A DNA stretch of 6,842 nucleotides from Saprospiraceae bacterium (GTDB taxonomy: Bacteria; Bacteroidota; Bacteroidia; Chitinophagales; Saprospiraceae). Both the position numbers and the translations under genes were made by a program. The DNA lies in NCBI GenBank assembly GCA_020850025.1, contig JADZFI010000208.1, forward strand, positions 1 to 6,842, read 5' to 3'. Positions 1-5,703 of this stretch are shown here, one piece after another (the stretch's first letter is position 1; each line of letters opens with the position of its first letter). The notes beneath the pieces were generated by a model. The model was not told the origin of the DNA, did not search any database, and saw only the letters and a program-made list of their open reading frames with translations.

Positions 1-612
1 GCACTCAAGTTGAGCCAGGGTTTGTTGGTGATCCTTTCGCTCCAACATGGCTTGCAGGGCATTCACAATACCCTCTGTCGGTTGTTGTTTGCCCTGCCCG
101 GTCAGGAGTTGAAGGATGTCCGGATGTTGTTCAAGGTAGTCCGGGGCAAAAAGGTTGGGGAACAACTGACTCACGTACAAATCGCGTTTCCCTGCCAAAA
201 CCGTCTCTATGCCCCGCCGACGAGCACTTTTCCGCTCCTCATTGTCAGTGAAGGGATGAGAATGAAACAACCCAAGTCCTGCCAGGCGTTCGGGCCATTT
301 GGCAGCAAATTCCAGGGCCACATATCCGCCCATGCTGTGCCCAACCAGCACACAACGCTCGGTCCCTGTATGATCCAGCACGGTCCGAACGGCATTAGCG
401 TAGGCTTCCATGGTTGGAGGGGTGGGCTGGCCCGATTTACCAAAGCCGGGAAGGTCAATACATATCAGGGGAAGATCGGCCAAAAGGGGGAGCATTGGCT
501 GCCAGATACTGCTGTCTTCACAAAACCCGTGCAGCAATACCAGCGGACAATTGCCATGGCCTCGCTGTGTGTAGGCGATTGGAGTGCCAGTTGGATCGTA
601 AACCAGTTTCAT
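1..612 (-). CDS. alpha/beta hydrolase fold protein, partial (C-terminus beyond left edge)
   Basis: I translated the minus strand from an ATG at 612; the frame is open to the edge, giving 204 residues. The order of motifs is that of a soluble alpha/beta hydrolase: oxyanion-hole HGF at residues 28-30, DLPGFGKS at 53-60, and the nucleophile elbow GHSMGG at 91-96 with Ser93 as presumed nucleophile. A cap-like helical region follows, beginning near SHPFTDN (118-124) and then a basic stretch. The catalytic histidine, expected near the C-terminus of a protein of about 260 residues, lies outside the window, so activity cannot be confirmed. There is no signal peptide, which suggests a cytoplasmic enzyme acting on an ester, lactone or similar small substrate; the substrate cannot be read from sequence. 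It is transcribed divergently from the gene at 711, with a 98-base spacer that may hold its promoter. The fold is certain; the specific function is unknown. Confidence 0.93.
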   Translation of the reverse strand, partial: MKLVYDPTGTPIAYTQRGHGNCPLVLLHGFCEDSSIWQPMLPLLADLPLICIDLPGFGKSGQPTPPTMEAYANAVRTVLDHTGTERCVLVGHSMGGYVALEFAAKWPERLAGLGLFHSHPFTDNEERKSARRRGIETVLAGKRDLYVSQLFPNLFAPDYLEQHPDILQLLTGQGKQQPTEGIVNALQAMLERKDHQQTLAQLEC

Positions 613-658
613 GCGGGCGAAAATAGCAGATGCCGCAGGTGGTGATTCATACAGTACC

Positions 659-689
659 CAAACTTTTTTACGACTTTTGCCCTTTCAAA
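659..689 (-). promoter_or_regulatory. candidate promoter for the alpha/beta hydrolase
   Basis: On the minus strand, TTTG (689-686) is followed after exactly 19 bases by AAAGTTTG (666-659). This differs in one base from the Bacteroidota -7 consensus TAnnTTTG, and the -33 spacing is standard. Transcription would start near 652, leaving a leader of about 40 bases before the ATG at 612. The mismatch falls on the usually conserved first T, so this is a reasonable but unproven call. Confidence 0.35.
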
Positions 690-710
690 GGAAGCCCCCC
701 GACTTCAGTT

Positions 711-1280
711 ATGTTCAACTCCTTATTTCGCGATGTTTCCCGGGCCCTGAGTCCTGATTTGCCCAACGATCTGGGCGATATGGACAACCACCTGGATTTT
801 ATCCTGCCCAAAGTGATTCCGTATGGAGAAGACCTGGGGGAAAAACAATTTTGGGTAGACAAACGTTGGAAGGAAGTGCGTGACGACGAAGGGTTTCACG
901 AAGCCATTTTGCACATTTTCGGGCAAAACGGCGAATACCTGCTCTCGCTTGATGGCAATCTGATGAAAGGAAGTTGGCGGCAGCTGGGAGTAGATAATTC
1001 CCTGATCGTGGAAATGGGAGGGCGGAGTGAGTTGTTCGATCTGCGTTTTTTAAATGCCCAATTCATGGTGTTGACCAAACACGGCGATCAGGCCAGAAAA
1101 GGTTTGCGGCGCTATTTTCTGCTGGCGCATGAACCAGTTATCCGCGGTCGTAACGGTGATCTCGACTGGCGGAACGTGATGGAAAAATTGTTCAACGTAT
1201 GGCGGGAAAACAGCCTCAGCATCTGGGCCTGGATCTTCTTCCTGTTATTGCTTGCACTGATCATATACGCTTCGTTCTGA
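711..1280 (+). CDS. hypothetical tail-anchored membrane protein, 189 aa
   Basis: I do not recognise this family. The frame is open back to an ATG at 630, but residues encoded between 630 and 710 look like non-coding sequence and would occupy the divergent promoter spacer. The ATG at 711 (MFNSLFRDVS) is the better start. The body is acidic and soluble at first, with a WVDKRWKEV segment near 48-56. It then becomes rich in likely beta strands around 62-140, with GSWRQLG (87-93), NSLIVEM (96-102), LFDLRFLNAQF (108-118) and RRYFLLAHE (133-141). A run such as 'GsW..l...nsLI' recalls small beta-barrel ligand-binding proteins, but this is only a resemblance. The last 18 residues (WAWIFFLLLL onward) form a single hydrophobic helix at the extreme C-terminus, so the protein is probably tail-anchored with the body in the cytoplasm. 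The symporter starts 36 bases downstream without an obvious terminator or promoter, so the two may be co-transcribed. Confidence 0.8.
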   Translation: MFNSLFRDVSRALSPDLPNDLGDMDNHLDFILPKVIPYGEDLGEKQFWVDKRWKEVRDDEGFHEAILHIFGQNGEYLLSLDGNLMKGSWRQLGVDNSLIVEMGGRSELFDLRFLNAQFMVLTKHGDQARKGLRRYFLLAHEPVIRGRNGDLDWRNVMEKLFNVWRENSLSIWAWIFFLLLLALIIYASF

Positions 1281-1316
1281 GTGCTTTACACCTGAACAAT
1301 AGCCAAATTACATACC

Positions 1317-3011
1317 ATGCATTTACTCGACTGGGCCGTGCTGATCGGCACCCTGACCATTATTGTAATATATGGCGTCCGGAAAAGCCGGAAAGCGCAC
1401 ATCAGCGACCCCGACGATTTTCTGGCGGGGAAACGGGATTTACCCTGGTGGACCATTGGCCTGAGCATTATGGCAACGCAGGCCAGCGCCATTACCTTCC
1501 TTAGCACGCCCGGGCAAGCATATTCAGATGGCATGCAATTCGTGCAATTCTACTTCGGAATGCCGATCGCCATGCTTTTTCTGGCCTTTTTTGTGCTGCC
1601 TATTTATTATAAACTGCACGTTACCACGGCATACGAATACCTGGAGAAGCGATTTGATCTCAGGATGCGTACGCTTACAGCGGGACTTTTCCTGATCCAG
1701 CGTGGAATGGCTGCAGCCATCAGTATTCTGGCGCCCAGTATCATCTTGTGTGCCGTGTTTGGCTGGGATTTATTGCTCACCAACTTCTTCATGACGGTTT
1801 TCGTCGTGATTTATACTACCAGTGGCGGTAGTGCGGCAGTGAGCAGAACCCAGGAGTTTCAGATGACCGTCATGCTCGGCGGATTGATTCTGGCCTTTTT
1901 TCTTATCGTACATGAATTGCCCGATGGGGTAGGGGTTACCGAAGCCTGGGAAATTGCCGGGGCTACCGGCAAAACCCAGATTGTTGACTGGAGTTTTAGC
2001 TGGAACGACCGCTATAATTTCTGGTCGGGCATCCTGGGCGCTACTTTTTTATTCCTCAGCTATTTTGGCACAGACCAGAGCCAGGTAGGCCGATACCTGT
2101 CGGGAAAAACCCTGAAAGAGAGTCGTATAGGGCTCATTTTCAATGGTTTAATAAAAATACCCATGCAAATGCTGGTGCTGGCGGTGGGCGTGATGGTGTT
2201 TGTTTTTTATCAGTTTGAACAGGCGCCCCTGCATTTTAACCAGGCCAATCTGGTGACGCTGCAGGGCACACCCCAGGGCGAGGAGTTCAAGCGTATGGAA
2301 CAAGCGGATGCCGCCATTTTCGATCAGAAAAAACAAGCGCTCGAATCATTCCGGCAAGCCAATCTGGCTTCCGACGATGCCGCTGCCCAAACGGCCATCC
2401 AACAATTGCAAACTCTGGAAAAACAACACACTGACTTAAGAAAGCAGTCGCAAAGTTTGATTCAAAGTACCGGGGTGAAAGGCGACGGAAACGATAAGGA
2501 CTATGTTTTCATACAGTTTGTGCTGAGTCATATACCCAAAGGCCTGGTTGGTTTGATGCTGGCTATGATCTTCTGCGCCTCCTGGAGTACCACGGCATCT
2601 GAGTTGAGTGCACTCTCCGCCACCTCGGTTTCGGATGTATACCGAAGATTAATTGCGCCGGGGAGATCGGATGAGCATTATTTAAAGGTTTCCAGGCGAT
2701 CCACCATGATATGGGGGGCGTTCATAGTTGCGTTTGCGTATTTCGCCTCATTGGCCGAGAACCTGATCCAGGCCGTAAACATGATTGGTTCCATGTTTTA
2801 TGGCACGATGCTGGGCATCTTTTTTACCGCTTTTTTCCTTAAAAAAGTGAGAGGACGGGCTGTGTTTTATGCTGCTTTGATCAGTGAGGTAATTGTGCTG
2901 ATTTGTTTTTGGCTGAACAAAGACGCGTTCCTTTGGTACAATCCGCTGGGGTGCTTCCTGGTGATGGGGATAGGCTGGATCATTGAAAAGGTAGCGCCAC
3001 AAAAAGTCTAG
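1317..3011 (+). CDS. sodium:solute symporter (SSS family) with periplasmic coiled-coil-like insertion
   Basis: This 564-residue inner-membrane protein couples sodium entry to uptake of a small solute. Twelve or more hydrophobic segments are visible, starting at residues 5-21. Family signatures include the first core helix (GLSIMATQASAITFLSTPGQ, 48-67), FGTDQSQVGRYLSGK (250-264) and the helix 413-442 ending SALSATSVSDVYRR. By alignment in my head with vSGLT and PutP, the Ser-Thr pair at 424-425 falls at the Na2 sodium-site position. Between core helices 7 and 8 (after FVFYQF, about 301-395) lies a hydrophilic stretch of roughly 90 residues rich in Gln, Lys, Glu and Ala, with likely helical heptads (for example QTAIQQLQTLEKQ). 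In the LeuT-like fold this is extracellular loop 4, so the insert should face the periplasm. Substrate could be a sugar, sialic acid, amino acid or similar; it cannot be told here. The ATG at 1317 fits the family N-terminus. Confidence 0.95.
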   Translation: MHLLDWAVLIGTLTIIVIYGVRKSRKAHISDPDDFLAGKRDLPWWTIGLSIMATQASAITFLSTPGQAYSDGMQFVQFYFGMPIAMLFLAFFVLPIYYKLHVTTAYEYLEKRFDLRMRTLTAGLFLIQRGMAAAISILAPSIILCAVFGWDLLLTNFFMTVFVVIYTTSGGSAAVSRTQEFQMTVMLGGLILAFFLIVHELPDGVGVTEAWEIAGATGKTQIVDWSFSWNDRYNFWSGILGATFLFLSYFGTDQSQVGRYLSGKTLKESRIGLIFNGLIKIPMQMLVLAVGVMVFVFYQFEQAPLHFNQANLVTLQGTPQGEEFKRMEQADAAIFDQKKQALESFRQANLASDDAAAQTAIQQLQTLEKQHTDLRKQSQSLIQSTGVKGDGNDKDYVFIQFVLSHIPKGLVGLMLAMIFCASWSTTASELSALSATSVSDVYRRLIAPGRSDEHYLKVSRRSTMIWGAFIVAFAYFASLAENLIQAVNMIGSMFYGTMLGIFFTAFFLKKVRGRAVFYAALISEVIVLICFWLNKDAFLWYNPLGCFLVMGIGWIIEKVAPQKV

Positions 3012-3172
3012 ACAAGTTATCAACATTTTTAAAAAGTGTCCGCCCGGATCACCATGCCGAAATTTGGAAGAGATGGGGGGAAATGCCAGAATATTGAGAC
3101 AAATAGCGGTTGAAAAAAAAGTTGGATTGACTGTTAACGACAAATTAAGGTGAGGCATTAAAGGTACGAAAT

Positions 3173-3225
3173 GAAAATTGGCTTCGTTTTTGTTATCATT
3201 AGTAAAGGTTCTGAACGAAGTTTTC
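3173..3225 (+). other. stem-loop upstream of the small hydrophobic ORF
   Basis: CTTCGTT at 3182-3188 pairs perfectly with AACGAAG at 3214-3220. The stem extends with GAAAA (3173-3177) against TTTTC (3221-3225), leaving a four-base bulge (ttgg) on the left side. The loop is 25 bases and AT-rich. It covers the upstream candidate start codon at 3171 closely and ends 20 bases before the ATG at 3246, so in RNA it could affect translation of the small frame. No known riboswitch class was recognised. The 12 base pairs could also arise by chance in AT-rich DNA. Confidence 0.3.
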
Positions 3226-3245
3226 ACCAAAAAAATCTAATCCTT

Positions 3246-3317
3246 ATGGTTATCCTCACTTGTCTGTTGCTTCTAGGTCTTGTTTTTGGCGCTCGCTCCT
3301 TGAAGGAAGCCCGTTAA
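3246..3317 (+). CDS. possible small membrane peptide, 23 aa (48 aa from upstream ATG)
   Basis: An ATG at 3246 opens 23 codons: a hydrophobic run VILTCLLLLGLVFGA (residues 2-16) and then a charged end RSLKEAR before TAA at 3315. This is the plan of a single-span membrane microprotein with the basic tail in the cytoplasm. The same frame continues upstream to an ATG at 3171, giving 48 residues with a polar linker (KGSERSFHQKN) before the hydrophobic helix; a stop at 3159 closes it beyond that. GC content rises in the 23-codon part compared with the sequence before it. The intrinsic terminator 67 bases downstream would suit a short independent transcript, but I found no good -33/-7 pair upstream and no known homologue comes to mind. 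Chance is a real alternative for a frame this short. Confidence 0.25.
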   Translation: MVILTCLLLLGLVFGARSLKEAR

Positions 3318-3384
3318 AGGCAACCTGCAGCTGTCGAATTGAAGCCAAAAGACATCAAACGGTACGCTGCCTCATGTTTATCGA

Positions 3385-3424
3385 AAAAAACCTCTCATTG
3401 CAACACGGCAATGAGAGGTTTTTT
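3385..3424 (+). terminator. strong intrinsic terminator, possibly bidirectional
   Basis: A perfect 17-bp stem pairs 3385-3401 with 3408-3424 around the six-base loop aacacg. The GC-containing core is ACCTCTCATTGC with its complement, and the stem ends in six T on the right and is preceded by a run of A on the left, so it could stop transcription from either side. No conventional gene ends just upstream; the symporter stop is about 370 bases away. It either ends a long symporter 3' region or ends a separate small transcript from this gap. It also insulates the PAP2-like gene downstream. Confidence 0.88.
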
Positions 3425-3438
3425 GTTTGCAGCTTGGC

Positions 3439-3446
3439 TACTTTTG
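3439..3446 (+). promoter_or_regulatory. candidate -7 promoter element for the PAP2-like gene
   Basis: TACTTTTG matches the Bacteroidota -7 consensus TAnnTTTG at every defined base. Transcription would start near 3452, giving a leader of about 18 bases before the ATG at 3470. A TTTG at the usual 19-base spacing is missing; that position falls in the right arm of the terminator stem (aggt at 3416-3419). The perfect -7 box just after a terminator and just before a gene supports the call. Confidence 0.45.
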
Positions 3447-3469
3447 CACCGGAATCATTCCTCACCAAA

Positions 3470-4117
3470 ATGCCCAGTTTCCCGGCTCGTTTATTTTCAA
3501 TTGCAGGACACCCGTTGTTGGTGCTCAGTTATCTGTTGCTGCTGATGATGAGTACCAACCCCTTTGCCTTTGGCGTCAATCAAATGAGCGATCAAAGGGC
3601 AGTGGTGTTGATCTTTTACGTGGTATCCACCACTTTTTTGATTCCGGCCCTTGGCGTATCCCTGCTTAAACCGCTAGGTTTGATCAAAAGCCTGGCCATG
3701 ACCGATAAGCAGGAGCGCATCGGACCATACATTATTACCGGGGTGTTTTACCTGTGGATGTTCAAAAATTTCTCCACAGGCTCAGTTCCGCCTTTGTTCG
3801 CCGAGTTTGCGTTAGGAGCAACTATAGCCCTTTTTCTGGCATTTTTTGCCAATATTTTCCTCCAAATCAGCGCCCACACCACCGGAATGGGCGCTCTGCT
3901 GACCATGGTGGCAATTCTTGCTTTTGAATGGGCCGGTCAATCTCTGCACATTGGATCACTTGCTGTAAGTTTTAATGTTGTCCTGATCTTTGTCACATTA
4001 CTCGCCGGATTAGTCGGTGTTTCCAGGCTCAGTTTAAAAGATCATCCACCCGGCGCCATCTATCTCGGCTATGCAGCCGGCATTTTGGCTGTCCTGTCCG
4101 CTCATATCATTTTGTAA
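3470..4117 (+). CDS. PAP2-like integral membrane protein, 215 aa, motifs degenerate
   Basis: The protein is almost entirely hydrophobic, with about six membrane segments (near 12-28, 44-67, 87-100, 111-132, 139-154, 162-184 and possibly 197-213). It resembles membrane proteins related to phosphatidic-acid phosphatase type 2. Around 78-87 TDKQERIGPY stands where the first phosphatase motif (KX6RP) would be. SAHTTG at 134-139 resembles the PSGH motif. SRLSLKDH at 185-192 fits the SRX5H part of the third motif, but the Asp expected four residues after the His is Ala196. The lipid-phosphatase reaction is therefore doubtful. The frame is open back to 3260, but that stretch runs through the terminator hairpin and promoter element, and MPSFPARLFSIAGHP looks like the native start. 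It is followed in the same frame by the 9-bp repeat and purH. Confidence 0.82.
   Translation: MPSFPARLFSIAGHPLLVLSYLLLLMMSTNPFAFGVNQMSDQRAVVLIFYVVSTTFLIPALGVSLLKPLGLIKSLAMTDKQERIGPYIITGVFYLWMFKNFSTGSVPPLFAEFALGATIALFLAFFANIFLQISAHTTGMGALLTMVAILAFEWAGQSLHIGSLAVSFNVVLIFVTLLAGLVGVSRLSLKDHPPGAIYLGYAAGILAVLSAHIIL
4084..4114 (+). promoter_or_regulatory. candidate purH promoter inside the 3' end of the PAP2-like gene
   Basis: TTTG at 4084-4087, a spacer of exactly 19 bases and TCATTTTG at 4107-4114 fit the Bacteroidota promoter pattern, with one mismatch (C for the normally conserved A of the -7 box). Transcription would start near 4121, so nearly the whole C-rich 9-bp repeat would form the purH leader. 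The position, in the last codons of the previous gene, would let purH-nth be expressed apart from that gene. Confidence 0.35.
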
Positions 4118-4180
4118 CCCATTCCTCACATTCCCCCCATTTCCCCCATTCCCCCCATTCACCACATTAACCACATTATC
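4118..4180 (+). repeat. C-rich 9-bp tandem repeat, seven units, between stop and purH start
   Basis: Seven uninterrupted 9-base units fill the gap from the base after TAA (4115-4117) to three bases before the purH GTG. The consensus is CMCATTCCC: every unit has ATT at positions 4-6, and early units are C-rich while the last two end in AAC and ATC. There are no insertions or deletions in the period. The minus strand carries runs of five and six G. The frame through the repeat has no stop and is the frame of both neighbouring genes. Confidence 0.93.
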
Positions 4181-4183
4181 TCC

Positions 4184-5701
4184 GTGCAAATACGTTCCGC
4201 GCTCATCTCCGTTTTCTCTAAAGAAGGTCTCGAACCCATCATTCGCCGACTGCATGAACTTGGCGTCACCTTGTACTCCACAGGAGGTACTCAGACTTAT
4301 ATCGAACAACTGGGCATCCCGGTCATTGCCGTTGAATCGCTGACCGGATACCCGAGTATTCTGGATGGACGCGTAAAAACGCTTCACCCGGCCATTTTTG
4401 GAGGACTTCTGGCGCGTCGGGAGCCTGGGCACCTGACTCAGTTGAAGGAATACCAGATTCCGGAAATGGACTGTGTCATGGTGGATCTGTATCCCTTTGA
4501 GCAGACAGTGGCCAGCACCAACGATCCGGCCCAGATCATTGAAAAAATTGACATCGGTGGCGTTTCATTGATTCGTGCCGGCGCCAAAAACTGGAAAGAT
4601 GTAGTGGTGGTAGCCTCACAGGGAGAATATGGCTTGTTTTTAGACCTGTTGAACAGCCAAAATGGCCAATTCTCCGATGATGATCGGCGCGAACTGGCGC
4701 GCAGGGCCTTCAAGGTGACCTCGCATTACGATACAGCCATTTACAACTGGTTCAATCAGGACGCCGATGATCCGGCATTTAAACACAGCATTACGCATTC
4801 AGAAGTACTGCGTTACGGGGAAAATCCGCACCAGAAAGGTGTATATTATGGTAATCTGGAGGATGTTTTCGAGAAAATTCAGGGTAAAACCATCTCTTAC
4901 AACAACCTCGTGGACATCGATGCTGCGGTACAGCTCATGCGCGAATTCCAACAGGAAAAGCCCACCCTTGCCATTCTCAAGCATACCAATGCCTGCGGTG
5001 TGGCAGCGCGCGACACCCTGGTGGACGCCTGGAAGGCTGCACTGGCCTGCGACAGCACCTCGGCTTTTGGTGGAATTTTCATTACAAACACAAAGGTAGA
5101 CCTGGCTACGGCACAGGAGATCAACAAGCTGTTTTATGAAGTGCTCATAGCTCCGGATTTTGCTCCGGAAGCGCTGGAGTTGCTGACCAAAAAGGACCAG
5201 CGTATTTTGCTGAAAATCAAATCGTTTGAAGTGCAATCGCGCAGCTTCCGCAGCCTGTTGAACGGGGTAGTGGAACAGGACACAGACCTGCGCACAGAAA
5301 CGGCAGCTGACCTGAAAACCGTTACCAACCGTGCTCCTGAACATGTCGAAACGGAAGCTTTGTTGTTTGCCGCCCGTTGCGCCAAACACCTGAAATCCAA
5401 TGCCATTGCTCTGGTGAAAGATCAGCAGCTCATAGGTATGGGGTGTGGCCAGCCGAGCAGGGTAGACGCCCTCCGTCAGGCCATTGCCAAGGCAAAATCT
5501 TTCGGATTCGACCTGCAGGGCGCCGTGATGGCAAGCGATGCCTTCTTCCCGTTCCCGGATTGTGTGGAAATTGCCCATGAGGCCGGCATTACAGCTGTTA
5601 TCCAACCGGGAGGATCCATCAAGGATCAGGACTCCATTGATGCCTGCAACGAACGCAATATGGCCATGGTGACAACCGGCTTGCGGCATTTCAAACACTA
5701 A
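4184..5701 (+). CDS. purH: bifunctional AICAR transformylase / IMP cyclohydrolase
   Basis: PurH carries out the last two steps of purine synthesis in the cytoplasm: formyl transfer from 10-formyltetrahydrofolate to AICAR, then ring closure to IMP. The 505 residues match the family length. The cyclohydrolase domain covers about 1-200, with STGGT (32-36), GRVKTLHP (62-69) and DIGGVSLIRAGAKN (123-136). Lys65, Thr66, Tyr103, Asp123 and Lys135 stand where the known active-site residues lie. The transformylase domain follows, with RYGENPHQ (210-217), the catalytic Lys266-His267 in LKHTNACG, STSAFGG (291-297), GMGCGQPSRVDA (418-429), SDAFFPF (451-457) and QPGGSIKD (474-481). The start is GTG at 4184: MQIRSALISVF fits the usual N-terminus, although the frame stays open upstream through the 9-bp repeat to the previous stop. 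No Shine-Dalgarno sequence is present. nth follows after two bases. The gene is intact. Confidence 0.98.
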   Translation: MQIRSALISVFSKEGLEPIIRRLHELGVTLYSTGGTQTYIEQLGIPVIAVESLTGYPSILDGRVKTLHPAIFGGLLARREPGHLTQLKEYQIPEMDCVMVDLYPFEQTVASTNDPAQIIEKIDIGGVSLIRAGAKNWKDVVVVASQGEYGLFLDLLNSQNGQFSDDDRRELARRAFKVTSHYDTAIYNWFNQDADDPAFKHSITHSEVLRYGENPHQKGVYYGNLEDVFEKIQGKTISYNNLVDIDAAVQLMREFQQEKPTLAILKHTNACGVAARDTLVDAWKAALACDSTSAFGGIFITNTKVDLATAQEINKLFYEVLIAPDFAPEALELLTKKDQRILLKIKSFEVQSRSFRSLLNGVVEQDTDLRTETAADLKTVTNRAPEHVETEALLFAARCAKHLKSNAIALVKDQQLIGMGCGQPSRVDALRQAIAKAKSFGFDLQGAVMASDAFFPFPDCVEIAHEAGITAVIQPGGSIKDQDSIDACNERNMAMVTTGLRHFKH

Positions 5702-5703
5702 AC

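Larger units (their letters stand above)
3012..3384. other. long intergenic stretch after the symporter
   Basis: These 373 bases contain no conventional gene on either strand. The first 230 bases or so are visibly more AT-rich than the flanking genes, as expected of non-coding DNA, and hold no recognisable terminator for the symporter. From about 3171 there is a stem-loop (3173-3225) and a short hydrophobic reading frame (3171 or 3246 to 3317). A further 67 bases then lead to the strong terminator at 3385. I compared the stretch with remembered SRP RNA, tmRNA and RNase P RNA core motifs and found none. An unrecognised small RNA or a long 3' untranslated region remains possible. Confidence 0.5.

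Noticed and set aside
10..645. Long plus-strand reading frame of 211 codons at the left edge
   Set aside because: It is the antisense of the alpha/beta hydrolase, whose motifs (HGF, GHSMGG) are unmistakable on the minus strand; the plus-strand peptide has no family features.
630..710. Upstream ATG at 630 as start of the tail-anchored protein
   Set aside because: The extra 27 residues look non-coding and would overlap the likely promoter region of the divergent hydrolase; the ATG at 711 is more natural.
2748..3230. Minus-strand frame of 160 codons over the symporter 3' end
   Set aside because: Half of it is antisense to the symporter and the rest lies in AT-rich intergenic DNA; no motif or sensible composition.
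3246..3384. SRP RNA because of a GGAAGC-containing stretch near 3305
   Set aside because: The conserved apical GGAA tetraloop context and the partner strand of the SRP core are absent.
3260..3469. N-terminal extension of the PAP2-like protein to 3260
   Set aside because: It would be translated through the terminator hairpin and the -7 element, and the sequence from residue 71 begins like a membrane protein.
4034..4432. Minus-strand frame with an Asn-Gly-Gly repeat
   Set aside because: The repeat is simply the complement of the 9-bp C-rich tandem repeat, and the rest is antisense to purH.
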